A DNA stretch of 64,000 bases, from assembly GCA_947589215.1 (NCBI GenBank), contig CANQCL010000011.1, positions 1 through 64,000 of the forward strand. Reading direction: 5' to 3'. Both the position numbers and the translations under genes were made by a program. Below are positions 18,909 to 26,924 of this stretch, piece by piece (the stretch's first letter is position 1; each line of letters opens with the position of its first letter). The notes below the pieces were generated by a model that saw only the letters and a program-made list of their open reading frames with translations, had not been told where the DNA came from and searched no databases. The DNA comes from an uncultured Clostridia bacterium. GTDB taxonomy: Bacteria > Bacillota > Clostridia > Oscillospirales > Ruminococcaceae.

Positions 18909-19949
18909 ATGAAGTTTAAAAAATTCTTATGTTTAACACTCACAACAACAATTGCATTTACTGCAACACTTGGTTCATCGGCTTCAATCTTTGCTGACGA
19001 TATTGATATTCAGGAGACTGATGGAAGTCAGAATTTTGGAAGTTTAATTTTAGAAAAAATGAAGAACGAATATGAAAATTCAAATGACAATACAATTTCT
19101 ATCGTAGATTCTAATAACAGTGGTTCTGAAATATCACCTATGTGGAATGCTGGTACACATGATGAAATTATTACGAACAACTATTCTGGTTATATACCTG
19201 AAAAATACATAGATTTAGTGATGAAATTATGCAGATGGTGTGATGAGCCAGACAGAATTTATAGAGCTGACTGCATGCATGGAAGTAAAAATTACGTTGC
19301 ATCATTAAAATTTTTATGGAAATTTGCTCAGGTTATTGGGGATAAAAATATAAGTGGTACATACAGTCAATTAAGTGCAAATGCAAAGAATGTTGCGCTT
19401 GCACAATTTGATAATAAACTTATTAAGAAAAACAATTCAAATGACGAATATACTAAATTAGTGGATTTAGCCATTAGGACAGAAGCAATTATAAACGTAT
19501 ATGGTAAGGCAAAAACGCCAGAGGAAAGAAAATATTTGATCTATGGGGTAATTTTGCACCTTTTAGGTGATTTAAATGCCCATAGAACAATTGTTCCACA
19601 GTTTATGGTCGACAGAGCAACTGACCCCAAATATGCAAAAAGTGAAAATAGATTTGAAAAAGACGATTTTCCTGATAATTGGGGAGATATAAAAAGTTCT
19701 GTTCAAAAACAAGAACTGAGTTTTTCTTCAATTAAAAAAAATGTTCCTGAATCAAAAAAGAACGCTATAAGAAATAGATATGAAGATAATCCGAATGTAG
19801 TACCAAACAGAGTATTAGCGGCTGAAACTATGGCAGAATATTTTATGCATTATTTTAACAGTGGATTTGATATTAGTATTTTGGATAATATACCATATGC
19901 AAACGTTAAGTTAATTAAATATACCCGATATCGGTCAGAGGCATTGTAA
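18909..19949 (+). CDS. Secreted protein, possible zinc-dependent phospholipase C / P1-nuclease fold
   Basis: The 346-residue protein begins with a clear signal peptide (about residues 1-29, cut near 'SIFADD'). The mature part has spaced Trp, His and Asp residues like those that bind three zinc ions in bacterial phospholipase C and P1 nuclease: 'MWNAGTHDEI', 'CDEPDR', 'CMHGSKN', 'HLLGDLNAH' (H-x3-D-x3-H) and a late 'ETMAEYFMH'. The match is by pattern only, and the family is not certain. Base composition is more AT-rich than that of the neighbours. The next gene starts 17 bp downstream, so the two probably share a transcript. Confidence 0.6.
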   Translation: MKFKKFLCLTLTTTIAFTATLGSSASIFADDIDIQETDGSQNFGSLILEKMKNEYENSNDNTISIVDSNNSGSEISPMWNAGTHDEIITNNYSGYIPEKYIDLVMKLCRWCDEPDRIYRADCMHGSKNYVASLKFLWKFAQVIGDKNISGTYSQLSANAKNVALAQFDNKLIKKNNSNDEYTKLVDLAIRTEAIINVYGKAKTPEERKYLIYGVILHLLGDLNAHRTIVPQFMVDRATDPKYAKSENRFEKDDFPDNWGDIKSSVQKQELSFSSIKKNVPESKKNAIRNRYEDNPNVVPNRVLAAETMAEYFMHYFNSGFDISILDNIPYANVKLIKYTRYRSEAL

Positions 19950-19965
19950 TCAAGGAGTAAATTAT

Positions 19966-21036
19966 ATGAAAAAAATGATAAAGTTAATAAACCTTTTAAT
20001 TTCACTAATAATGGTTTCAACGATTTGTATAACAAATATCAGTGCATCAGCTTTAGATTTACCTTATGAGGACAGTGGTGTAGAAGTAAAATATTATTAT
20101 CAAGATAATTTTACTTATTATATAGACAGCGAATCATTAGCGCCTGTGATAACGAATATAAAATATGGTACAAAGGTCTTTAATGTTCCCGAAACAGTTG
20201 TTTGCAATGGGATTATATATCCTGTAAAAGACTTGGTTATATTAGAACCCGATTTGTTTAATTTAACCTTAGAAACAATAAATGTCAGCAAAAATATTGA
20301 ACAATTAGATTTGTTTGAAATGGGTTGGCATAACGGCTGTATGGATAAATTAAAAAATATAAATGTACCCGCCGGCTCAAAGCTTAAAAGTATTGTTTTG
20401 CCTACTTGTCCAAAACTAGAAAAAATAAACATACCTTCTAATTCGGCGTTGAAATATATAAGTATTGGCGGCTGTCCTATATTGAAAAAATTATCTCTGC
20501 CTAAAACCCTTGAAACTTGTATTATTAACAGTTGTCCTAAATTGACAAAGTTATCACTTCCAAAAACGCTTAAAAATTGTGATATTGGTTATGACGCACC
20601 AAAGCTGAAAGTTAAAATAGCAAAGGGTAATAAGTATCTAAAGGTTAAAGGAAATCAGATACTCTCCAAAGATGGAAAAAAATTAATTAATATAATAGGA
20701 AATAAAAGCAAAGTTACAGTTTATAAAACAGTAAAAGTAATTGGCGATTTTGAAAACAAATATCTGAAGCAGCTGACCATAGGTGAAAATGTTACCAATT
20801 TTTCAAAAGATTTTTTAAACACAAGTAAAAAACTTAATATAGTGTTAAAGCATAAAAATAAAGCACCTAAAATCAAAAAGTATTCAATTTGGCAATACGA
20901 CATAAAAGGAATAAATTTTTATGTACAAAATAAAAAGGTAGCAAAAGACCTTAAAAAGAAATTAAAGGTTGGCGGAATAGAAAAAGCGAAAATCCTTATA
21001 GGCAAGAAAGTTATCTATAAGATTGAAAATTATTAG
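19966..21036 (+). CDS. Secreted leucine-rich repeat protein (BspA-like)
   Basis: The 356-residue protein has an N-terminal signal peptide (about 1-29, ending near 'NISASALD'). Imperfect repeats of the BspA/LRR_5 type follow ('LKNINVPAGSKLKSIVLPTCPKLEKINIPSNSALKYISIGGCPILKKLSLPKTLE' spans several units). There is no sortase motif or membrane anchor; the C-terminal half is very Lys-rich. Such proteins are usually exported and bind host or polymer surfaces. It resembles the next gene in layout and ending ('AKILIGKKVIYK'), which points to a tandem duplication. The function is not known. Confidence 0.75.
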   Translation: MKKMIKLINLLISLIMVSTICITNISASALDLPYEDSGVEVKYYYQDNFTYYIDSESLAPVITNIKYGTKVFNVPETVVCNGIIYPVKDLVILEPDLFNLTLETINVSKNIEQLDLFEMGWHNGCMDKLKNINVPAGSKLKSIVLPTCPKLEKINIPSNSALKYISIGGCPILKKLSLPKTLETCIINSCPKLTKLSLPKTLKNCDIGYDAPKLKVKIAKGNKYLKVKGNQILSKDGKKLINIIGNKSKVTVYKTVKVIGDFENKYLKQLTIGENVTNFSKDFLNTSKKLNIVLKHKNKAPKIKKYSIWQYDIKGINFYVQNKKVAKDLKKKLKVGGIEKAKILIGKKVIYKIENY

Positions 21037-21042
21037 TACAAA

Positions 21043-21068
21043 AGCAGGCACAGAAATGTGCCTGCTAT
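21043..21068 (+). terminator. Hairpin after the first LRR gene
   Basis: A perfect 10-bp stem AGCAGGCACA/TGTGCCTGCT has a GAAA loop. The T run is better on the minus strand, so it may work only weakly forward. Nearly the same hairpin follows the second LRR gene. Confidence 0.6.
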
Positions 21069-21142
21069 GATGTTTTGATATTAAATTTGATGAATATGCA
21101 TCTAAACTTGGATATTAAAATCGTTTAATAGGGGTAGGTTTA

Positions 21143-22156
21143 ATGTTGAAATTAAAAAAATTAATACTTCTTTTGGTTACAATCATTTGCTTTAATTTAT
21201 CCACTATATGCTCAGAAGCAGCTTATACTTCTTTTAATGATATGGTAAACTCAGCAACTGAAGATTATGACAATTGGTTTGAAATTGACAATATTTTATA
21301 TGGATATGTTTCTAACCAACAGTCAGATTCAGCAACTATTGTTGATATACGTAGGAAATCAACAGTGATAACTATACCAACTTCTGTGGAGTATGGCGGA
21401 AAAACATATACTGTCAGATATCTTGACTCTGTTCCTAATATAATTGGTGTACCCTTATGCTTAAAGACTTGCGAAATATTAAACATTCCTGATACAATGG
21501 TTTGCTGGAGTGATAATTTAGGCGGAGAAGATGGTGTTTGGTTTAAATGGAAAAAGCTAAAAGAGGTAAACATATCTGAAAATTCACAGCTTGTTGAGTT
21601 ATCATCGGGCTTTGCAGATTGTAGGTATTTGAAATCTTTTACCATACCGAAAAATCTTAAGATTTTAGACGGTTTAACAAATTGTCCGAAATTAAAGATT
21701 AAAAATATTAAGATTTGTAAAGGTAATAAATATTTTAAAAAGAAAGGACAATTTCTGTTAAGCTCAAAAGGAAAAAAGCTGAACAACTATTTCGGAAATG
21801 GTAAATCAGTTAAAGTTCCTAATAACATTAAAGAGATAAAAAATCAAGTATTTAAAAACAAATCATCAATAAGAAAAATCACTTTGCCTAAGGGTTTAAA
21901 AACTGTCGAATACTGGGCTTTTAGAGACTGCAAAAATCTTTCCAAAGTAATAATTAAAAATACAAAGAAATCTCCTAAATTCTCTGATGGTTGTTTTAAA
22001 AACACTAAGAATGGAATAGAATTTTATGTGAAAAATATTAAAATAGCAAAGAGCCTAAAAAAACAGCTAATGAAAAGACGTTTTTTCAGCAGCAAAGTTA
22101 AAAACGCAAAAATCTTGATAGGCAAAAAGGTTGTTTATCAAAATATTAATGGGTAG
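21143..22156 (+). CDS. Secreted leucine-rich repeat protein (BspA-like)
   Basis: The 337-residue protein starts with a signal peptide (about 1-27, 'NLSTICSEAAY'). A beta-rich N-terminal part and several LRR_5-type units follow ('LKSFTIPKNLKILDGL', 'IRKITLPKGLKTVEYWAFRDCKNLSKVIIKNT'). It shares its C-terminal pattern 'GIEFYVKNIKIAKSLKKQL...AKILIGKKVVYQ' with the preceding gene, so the two are probably paralogues. No wall anchor is seen. It is AT-rich compared with the flanking housekeeping genes. A substrate or receptor cannot be inferred. Confidence 0.75.
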   Translation: MLKLKKLILLLVTIICFNLSTICSEAAYTSFNDMVNSATEDYDNWFEIDNILYGYVSNQQSDSATIVDIRRKSTVITIPTSVEYGGKTYTVRYLDSVPNIIGVPLCLKTCEILNIPDTMVCWSDNLGGEDGVWFKWKKLKEVNISENSQLVELSSGFADCRYLKSFTIPKNLKILDGLTNCPKLKIKNIKICKGNKYFKKKGQFLLSSKGKKLNNYFGNGKSVKVPNNIKEIKNQVFKNKSSIRKITLPKGLKTVEYWAFRDCKNLSKVIIKNTKKSPKFSDGCFKNTKNGIEFYVKNIKIAKSLKKQLMKRRFFSSKVKNAKILIGKKVVYQNING

Positions 22157-22161
22157 CATTT

Positions 22162-22189
22162 AAGCAGACACAGAGGTGCCTGCTTTTTT
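22162..22189 (+). terminator. Terminator of the secreted-protein island
   Basis: AGCAGACAC pairs with GTGCCTGCT (one mismatch) around an AGAG loop and is followed by six T. It is nearly the same hairpin as at 21043, so gene and terminator seem to have been duplicated together. Confidence 0.85.
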
Positions 22190-22265
22190 GTTGGCTGTTG
22201 ACTTTGTAATAACAAAAAATACACAAACTTTTTACTTGCAAAGTGGAAAAAGAATTAGTGAGCCC

Positions 22266-22294
22266 TTGCCAAAGTCGGTTTAATGTTGTATAAT
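22266..22294 (+). promoter_or_regulatory. Promoter of the Fe-S scaffold/GGGtGRT pair
   Basis: TTGCCA (22266-22271), 17 bp and TATAAT (22289-22294). Confidence 0.65.
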
Positions 22295-22340
22295 ATGTTT
22301 GTATTTTTAATACTAAAAATTGAGAGGAGTAATCTAACTT

Positions 22341-23033
22341 ATGATTTATTCAAAAGAAGTTGAAACAATGTGTCCGGTTGCACAGGGCGTTGAACATGGC
22401 GCCGCTCCTATTCCGGAGGAAGCAAAATGGGTTCAAGCTAAGGAAATCAAGGATATTTCCGGCTTTACTCATGGTATAGGATGGTGTGCTCCGCAGCAGG
22501 GTACTTGTAAGCTTACGTTAAATGTAAAAGAGGGTATTATTCAGGAGGCTCTTGTAGAGACGATTGGCTGTTCGGGAATGACTCATTCAGCCGCTATGGC
22601 GTCTGAGATTCTACCGGGAAGAACGATACTTGAAGCCTTGAACACCGACCTTGTTTGCGACGCTATAAACACTGCAATGAGAGAATTGTTTTTGCAAATC
22701 GTCTACGGAAGAACGCAAAGTGCATTTTCGGAAGATGGACTGACAATTGGAGCTGGTCTTGAGGACTTGGGAAAAGGACTTCGTTCACAGGTTGGTACAA
22801 TGTATGGAACGCTGAAAAAAGGTCCTCGCTATCTTGAGATGACCGACGGTTATGTAACTGGAATTGCTTTGAATGAGGATAATGAAATTATCGGATATAA
22901 ATTCGTTAACTTCGGTAAGATGATGGATTACATAAAAGGCGGAGACGACGCTAATACGGCTTTTGAAAAGGCTCAGGGACAATACGGAAGAGTAGACGAC
23001 GCTGTAAAAATCGTTGATCCGAGAAAAGAATAG
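22341..23033 (+). CDS. Iron-sulfur cluster assembly scaffold-like protein (NifU/IscU N-terminal type)
   Basis: The 230-residue protein has the NifU-N/IscU-like core: 'GWCAPQQGTCKLTLNVKEGIIQEALVETIGCSGMTHSAAMASEILPGRTILEAL'. It has cysteines in the places where scaffold proteins hold a nascent [2Fe-2S] cluster ('GCSGMT', 'WCAPQQGTC', 'LVCDAI'). It lacks the classical NifU C-terminal domain and instead has about 100 extra residues. It always seems to travel with the GGGtGRT gene that follows 15 bp downstream, so both likely act on one target. The exact client protein is unknown. Confidence 0.8.
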   Translation: MIYSKEVETMCPVAQGVEHGAAPIPEEAKWVQAKEIKDISGFTHGIGWCAPQQGTCKLTLNVKEGIIQEALVETIGCSGMTHSAAMASEILPGRTILEALNTDLVCDAINTAMRELFLQIVYGRTQSAFSEDGLTIGAGLEDLGKGLRSQVGTMYGTLKKGPRYLEMTDGYVTGIALNEDNEIIGYKFVNFGKMMDYIKGGDDANTAFEKAQGQYGRVDDAVKIVDPRKE

Positions 23034-23048
23034 GGAGGTTTTTTAACA

Positions 23049-24050
23049 ATGGCTTTATTTGAATCATATGATAGAAGAGAAAAACAGATCCTTGCTGTTT
23101 TAGAGCAGTACGGAATCAAGTCAATAGAAGAATGTGCTGAGATCACAAAGGAAAAGGGCTTGGATATTTACAAGCAGGTTGAGAGCATTCAACCGATTTG
23201 CTTTGAGAACGCAAAGTGGGCATATACAGTAGGCTGTGCTATAGCTATAAAGAAGGGCTGTACTAGAGCAGCAGATGCTGCCGCTGCAATCGGCGAAGGT
23301 CTTCAGGCATTTTGCATTCCGGGTTCTGTAGCAGATCAGAGAAAGGTTGGCTTAGGACACGGAAACTTAGGCAAAATGCTTTTGGAAGAGGACACAAAAT
23401 GCTTTGCATTTCTTGCAGGACACGAATCTTTTGCCGCTGCTGAGGGAGCTATCGGTATTGCTGAGAAGGCAAACAAGGTAAGAAAAGAGCCTTTGAGAGT
23501 AATTCTCAATGGTCTTGGAAAAGATGCAGCACAGATTATTGCAAGAATTAACGGTTTTACATATGTTGAAACTGAAATGGATTACTACACAGGCGAGGTT
23601 AAGGAAGTATTCCGAAAGGCTTATTCTAGTGGACTTCGTGCTAAGGTAAATTGTTATGGTGCTAATGACGTTACAGAGGGCGTTGCTATTATGCATAAGG
23701 AGGGTGTTGACGTTTCTATCACAGGTAACTCAACCAATCCTACTCGTTTCCAGCACCCTGTTGCAGGCACATATAAGAAAGAGTGTATTGATCAGGGCAA
23801 AAAATACTTCTCAGTTGCATCAGGCGGAGGTACAGGAAGAACGCTTCACCCTGACAATATGGCTGCCGGTCCTGCATCATACGGTATGACCGACACAATG
23901 GGAAGAATGCACTCAGACGCACAGTTTGCAGGCTCGTCGTCAGTTCCGGCACACGTTGAAATGATGGGACTTATCGGCATGGGTAACAATCCTATGGTCG
24001 GAGCAACAGTGGCTTGCGCCGTTGCAGTTGAAGAGGCGATGAAAGGCTAA
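23049..24050 (+). CDS. GGGtGRT protein (function unknown)
   Basis: The 333-residue protein carries the motif that names its family, 'SGGGTGRTLHPDNMAAGPASYGMTDT' in its C-terminal part, read here across about residues 258-283. Other conserved stretches are Gly- and Ala-rich ('GLGHGNLGKMLLEEDTKCFAFLAGHESFAAAEGA', 'SITGNSTNPTRFQHPVAGTYKKEC'). The family has no established reaction. Its tight coupling with the Fe-S scaffold-like gene upstream (15 bp gap, shared promoter) suggests an Fe-S dependent enzyme or assembly partner. There are no membrane segments, so it should be cytosolic. A terminator follows directly. Confidence 0.85.
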   Translation: MALFESYDRREKQILAVLEQYGIKSIEECAEITKEKGLDIYKQVESIQPICFENAKWAYTVGCAIAIKKGCTRAADAAAAIGEGLQAFCIPGSVADQRKVGLGHGNLGKMLLEEDTKCFAFLAGHESFAAAEGAIGIAEKANKVRKEPLRVILNGLGKDAAQIIARINGFTYVETEMDYYTGEVKEVFRKAYSSGLRAKVNCYGANDVTEGVAIMHKEGVDVSITGNSTNPTRFQHPVAGTYKKECIDQGKKYFSVASGGGTGRTLHPDNMAAGPASYGMTDTMGRMHSDAQFAGSSSVPAHVEMMGLIGMGNNPMVGATVACAVAVEEAMKG

Positions 24051-24076
24051 TTTGACTTAAATAGTAATAAAAATTC

Positions 24077-24116
24077 AACCCCGATTTTGCGGAAATGCCG
24101 TAATTTCGGGGTTTTT
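24077..24116 (+). terminator. Terminator of the scaffold/GGGtGRT operon
   Basis: AACCCCGA (24077-24084) pairs with TCGGGGTT (24106-24113), with a partly paired inner part, followed by T residues. Confidence 0.85.
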
Positions 24117-24189
24117 CTCTTTTTATATTGTTTTGTATAATTTGTACAAATATATTGAATATAAAAATCCAAGAATTATTCAAAAAGTG

Positions 24190-24218
24190 TTGACAAGTCT
24201 GTTCGTTTGTGATAAAAT
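24190..24218 (+). promoter_or_regulatory. Promoter of tRNA-Thr
   Basis: TTGACA (24190-24195), 17 bp and TAAAAT (24213-24218), 29 bp from the tRNA 5' end. Confidence 0.75.
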
Positions 24219-24246
24219 AATTAAGTTGTAAATAAAACTTGTATAT

Positions 24247-24322
<76 letters not shown>

Positions 24323-24340
24323 AATACTTGCATCTAATTA

Positions 24341-24377
24341 AAAAAGGAGCCTGCTCTTTACGAGTAGACTCCTTTTT
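24341..24377. terminator. Two-way terminator between tRNA-Thr and gap
   Basis: AAAAAGGAG and CTCCTTTTT flank a second stem CTGCTC/GAGTAG. The T runs on both strands let it end tRNA-Thr (plus) and gap (minus). Confidence 0.85.
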
Positions 24378-24395
24378 ATTATTATAAATCAAATT

Positions 24396-25433
24396 TTAGT
24401 CAAGCTCTGCAAAATACTTTATCGTTCTTACCATCTGGCTTGTGTATGAGTTCTCATTGTCATACCATGAAACAACCTGTACCTCATATAAATCATCACC
24501 AATAGGTGCAACCATTGTCTGAGTTGCGTCAAAGAGTGAACCGTATCTCATTCCAATAACGTCTGAAGATACAATCGGATCTTCGTTGTAACCAAATGAC
24601 TCGCTTGCAGCTGCCTTCATTGCAGCATTTATGCCTTCCTTAGTTACATTGTCACCCTTAACAACTGCCGTAAGAATCGTTGTTGAACCCGTTGGAACAG
24701 GTACCCTTTGCGCTGAACCGATAAGCTTGCCGTTTAACTCTGGTATTACAAGACCAATTGCCTTTGCAGCTCCCGTTGAGTTTGGAACAATGTTAGCAGC
24801 ACCAGCTCTTGCCCTTCTTAAATCGCCTTTTCTGTGTGGACCGTCAAGGATCATTTGGTCGCCTGTGTATGCGTGGATAGTTGACATAATACCGCTTTGG
24901 ATCTCTGCATACTTGTTAAGTGTGTCAGCCATTGGTGCTAAGCAGTTGGTTGTGCATGATGCGGCTGAAATGATTTTGTCGTCTTTGGTAAGTGTGCCTT
25001 CGTTTACTGAGAATACTATTGTCTTTAGGTCGTTTCCTGCAGGAGCGGAAATTACTACCTTCTTTGCGCCTGCGTCAAGATGTGCTTGGCTCTTCTCCTT
25101 TGAGCAGTAGAAACCTGTACACTCAAGAACAACGTCAACTCCTAAATCTCCCCATGGAAGATCAGCAGCGTTTGCTTCTTTATAGATCGTAAGCGTCTTA
25201 CCGTCAACAGTAATTGTGTTTGCTTCATCATCAGCCTCAACTGTGTGAAGTCCCTCGCCGATCGTTCCGCAATATCCGCCCTGTGCGGTATCGTACTTTA
25301 ATAAATTAGCGAGCATTGAAGGCTTTGTCAAATCGTTTATCGCTACGACTTCATAACCCTCTGCACCAAACATCTGTCTGAATGCCAAACGGCCTATGCG
25401 GCCAAAACCATTAATTGCGACTTTTACTGCCAT
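24396..25433 (-). CDS. gap: Glyceraldehyde-3-phosphate dehydrogenase
   Basis: This enzyme oxidises and phosphorylates glyceraldehyde-3-phosphate to 1,3-bisphosphoglycerate with NAD in glycolysis. The 345-residue protein has the Rossmann start '[17 protein letters not shown]', Asp34 in 'INDLT' typical of NAD preference, the catalytic Cys160 in 'SAASCTTNC' and the '[14 protein letters not shown]' C-terminus. AGGAGG precedes the ATG by 10 nt. Transcribed alone from its own promoter. With ppdK and pgi elsewhere in the window it covers part of central sugar metabolism. Confidence 0.97.
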   Translation of the reverse strand: MAVKVAINGFGRIGRLAFRQMFGAEGYEVVAINDLTKPSMLANLLKYDTAQGGYCGTIGEGLHTVEADDEANTITVDGKTLTIYKEANAADLPWGDLGVDVVLECTGFYCSKEKSQAHLDAGAKKVVISAPAGNDLKTIVFSVNEGTLTKDDKIISAASCTTNCLAPMADTLNKYAEIQSGIMSTIHAYTGDQMILDGPHRKGDLRRARAGAANIVPNSTGAAKAIGLVIPELNGKLIGSAQRVPVPTGSTTILTAVVKGDNVTKEGINAAMKAAASESFGYNEDPIVSSDVIGMRYGSLFDATQTMVAPIGDDLYEVQVVSWYDNENSYTSQMVRTIKYFAELD

Positions 25434-25467
25434 AATTAATATACCTCCTAAAAAAGTTAATATATAT

Positions 25468-25496
25468 ATCTTACACTATTATGTTTGAGATTGCAA
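25468..25496 (-). promoter_or_regulatory. Promoter of gap
   Basis: On the minus strand TTGCAA (25491-25496), 17 bp and TAAGAT (25468-25473). Confidence 0.55.
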
Positions 25497-25559
25497 GTGT
25501 TTTAGAAAAAATTTGCTTTATTTTAAAATAATTTTTACCTGTTTGATTGTGGACTTATG

Positions 25560-25748
25560 TCATTTTTGCTTTTTGTCATTTTCTGAGTCGGTATCTAAAT
25601 TGTTTACTGCATAATCTAAACATTGTATAACCAACTGATTAAGAGATAAATTATTCTTATATGCAAGCTCGTCAATTTTTTCAACAAGCTCTTCTGGTAA
25701 ACGAAACGATTTGCTAACCGAATTGTATCCTTTTTTTATTTTCCACAT
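25560..25748 (-). CDS. Small ribbon-helix-helix (CopG/Arc-type) protein
   Basis: The 62-residue protein has the strand-helix-helix pattern of an Arc/CopG repressor or antitoxin ('SVSKSFRLPEELVEKIDELAYKNNLSLNQLVIQCLDYAVNNL') with a basic N-terminus and a polar tail. The frame runs further upstream, but the ATG at 25748 follows AAAGGGGGA at suitable distance and gives a normal RHH protein. No toxin gene is next to it. It is divergent from an XRE regulator across a gap with three inverted repeats, next to the 3' end of ssrA. It probably binds DNA as a dimer; the target is unknown. Confidence 0.7.
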   Translation of the reverse strand: MWKIKKGYNSVSKSFRLPEELVEKIDELAYKNNLSLNQLVIQCLDYAVNNLDTDSENDKKQK

Positions 25749-25777
25749 AAGACTTAATTCCCCCTTTATTGATATTA

Positions 25778-25794
25778 TGTAATATATTATTACA
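25778..25794. promoter_or_regulatory. Inverted repeat TGTAAT-N5-ATTACA upstream of the RHH gene
   Basis: Perfect 6-bp arms lie 30 bp upstream of the RHH start codon, where a repressor could block transcription. This is a candidate operator for the RHH or XRE protein. Confidence 0.45.
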
Positions 25795-25896
25795 AAAAGA
25801 TACAATTATTTTGTACATTTATTGTGATATTTTTTGATTGCATAATATTACATCACGGCATTAATATCACCTCGCTTTCTTTGATTATGTAGACTA

Positions 25897-25925
25897 TTGA
25901 CGTTTTTTATAAAATACGTTATACT
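25897..25925 (+). promoter_or_regulatory. Promoter with embedded 20-bp palindrome upstream of the XRE gene
   Basis: TTGACG (25897-25902), 17 bp and TATACT (25920-25925). The spacer is filled by ACGTTTTTTATAAAATACGT (25900-25919), where 9 of 10 base pairs match, so a dimeric regulator bound there would cover the promoter. Confidence 0.6.
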
Positions 25926-26001
25926 CTATTTGGGAAATAAGTATATTCTTTGTATTTTATAGGGGGTTTTTATGCCCTGTTCAATGTCCTAGCTATATTA
26001 T

Positions 26002-26019
26002 AATCTAATTAATTAGATT
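26002..26019. promoter_or_regulatory. Perfect 18-bp palindrome AATCTAATTAATTAGATT
   Basis: The palindrome overlaps a TATAAT at 25999-26004, about 60 bp upstream of the XRE gene. It is a candidate operator. Confidence 0.5.
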
Positions 26020-26080
26020 TGTCAATATGTTTTATCCAAATATTTAGAATTCATCAATTTGCACAAAAGGAGTGATGATT

Positions 26081-26428
26081 GTGACTATAACAGAAAGGCT
26101 TTTTTTGGTGTTATCCAACAAAAACTTATCTCAAAAAGAATTTGCAAAAGCTATTAATGTGAATGAAAAAACGGTATCAGCGTGGAAAAAAAATAATTCT
26201 TTGCCTTCAGCTGATAGAATATCTGATATTTCAGAATTTTTAAATATCTCTTTAGAATATTTGCTAACAGGGCAAGAAAAAAGTCCATCTTCTTGTTTAA
26301 CAGAGAATGAGCAAAAATTGATTGATTCTTTTAAAAGACTTACACCTATGCAACAAGGTGAAATAATAGGCAGAGCTCAGCTTATGGCTGAGCAGAATAA
26401 AAGTCTTTATGGGAAAGAAGAAATATAA
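26081..26428 (+). CDS. XRE-family helix-turn-helix regulator
   Basis: The 115-residue protein has an N-terminal lambda-repressor-like HTH ('ERLFLVLSNKNLSQKEFAKAINVNEKTVSAWKKNNSLPSADRISDISEFLNISLEYLLTG' spans the domain, residues about 4-65) and a short helical C-terminal part that may dimerise. In-frame starts exist at 26072 (GTG) and 26075 (ATG), but AAAAGGAG ends at 26072, so the GTG at 26081, 8 nt away, fits best. It is divergent from an RHH gene and lies against the 3' end of ssrA, a common integration site. It is probably a phage- or island-type regulator. Confidence 0.8.
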   Translation: MTITERLFLVLSNKNLSQKEFAKAINVNEKTVSAWKKNNSLPSADRISDISEFLNISLEYLLTGQEKSPSSCLTENEQKLIDSFKRLTPMQQGEIIGRAQLMAEQNKSLYGKEEI

Positions 26429-26498
26429 CTGTATATAGTAATTACAATATTCTTTACCCTAGAGAAGAAGAACGAGCAATAAACATTTTAAATAAAAT

Positions 26499-26518
26499 CG
26501 TGTAAAAAACGTGTAAAC
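26499..26518. repeat. Direct repeat CGTGTAAA beside ssrA
   Basis: CGTGTAAA occurs at 26499-26506 and 26510-26517 (11-bp period), between the XRE gene and the ssrA terminator. GTGTAAACAAA (26511-26521) also occurs near tRNA-Arg (about 858). Confidence 0.5.
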
Positions 26519-26522
26519 AAAA

Positions 26523-26549
26523 AAATACCGCCCTATTTTAGGGCGGTAT
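26523..26549 (-). terminator. Terminator of ssrA
   Basis: The stem AATACCGCCCTA/TAGGGCGGTATT is followed on the minus strand by seven T. Confidence 0.85.
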
Positions 26550-26556
26550 TGTATTT

Positions 26557-26907
26557 TTGGTGGAGGCGACGGGACTTGAACCCGTGTCCGAAAATCAATT
26601 CACAGAAGTTTCTACGAGTGTAGTTTGTTATAAAATCTCCCTGTGTACCGGCAAACAAACACGCCAGTGTACAGGCAGCCTTTTAAATAGACTTCTGCGC
26701 TAAAGGCTTCACGCAAAAGCCGTTCCTACTAAGTCGACGCCGAGACTCAAAGCCGTAGGCTGCCTTGAGACGGCGAGCAGCAATTAAGCAGCTGCTAATT
26801 GTGAATTATTTTTGTCGTTTAATTTAAAACGTGTACCGTTTAAAGAGTTTGTACAACTCTACTCGCTTATCCTGCTTCATAATCCCCGTCGAAGCCTTTA
26901 CGCCCCC
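26557..26907 (-). ncRNA. ssrA: Transfer-messenger RNA (tmRNA)
   Basis: tmRNA rescues stalled ribosomes with SmpB and tags the unfinished protein for degradation. The 351-nt RNA begins GGGGGCGTAAAGGCTTCGACGG and ends in a tRNA-like part with GGTTCAAGTCC and an encoded CCA (26557-26559); the acceptor pairs GGGGGCG with CGCCTCC. A short reading frame at about 26783-26815 ends in ...NDKNNSQLAAA before TAA, so the degradation tag ends in Ala-Ala-Ala. The exact resume codon (AAC or GAC) is not certain. The gene starts 17 bp after the smpB stop, so both are probably made from one transcript and processed. Confidence 0.95.
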
Positions 26908-26924
26908 ATATTTATTTAAAATTA

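Noticed and set aside
24631-25192. Plus-strand open frames opposite gap
   Set aside because: These are shadows of the gap coding sequence, without a ribosome binding site.
25560-25748. RHH protein as the antitoxin of a toxin-antitoxin pair
   Set aside because: No adjacent toxin-sized gene is found on the same strand; the neighbour is a divergent XRE regulator.
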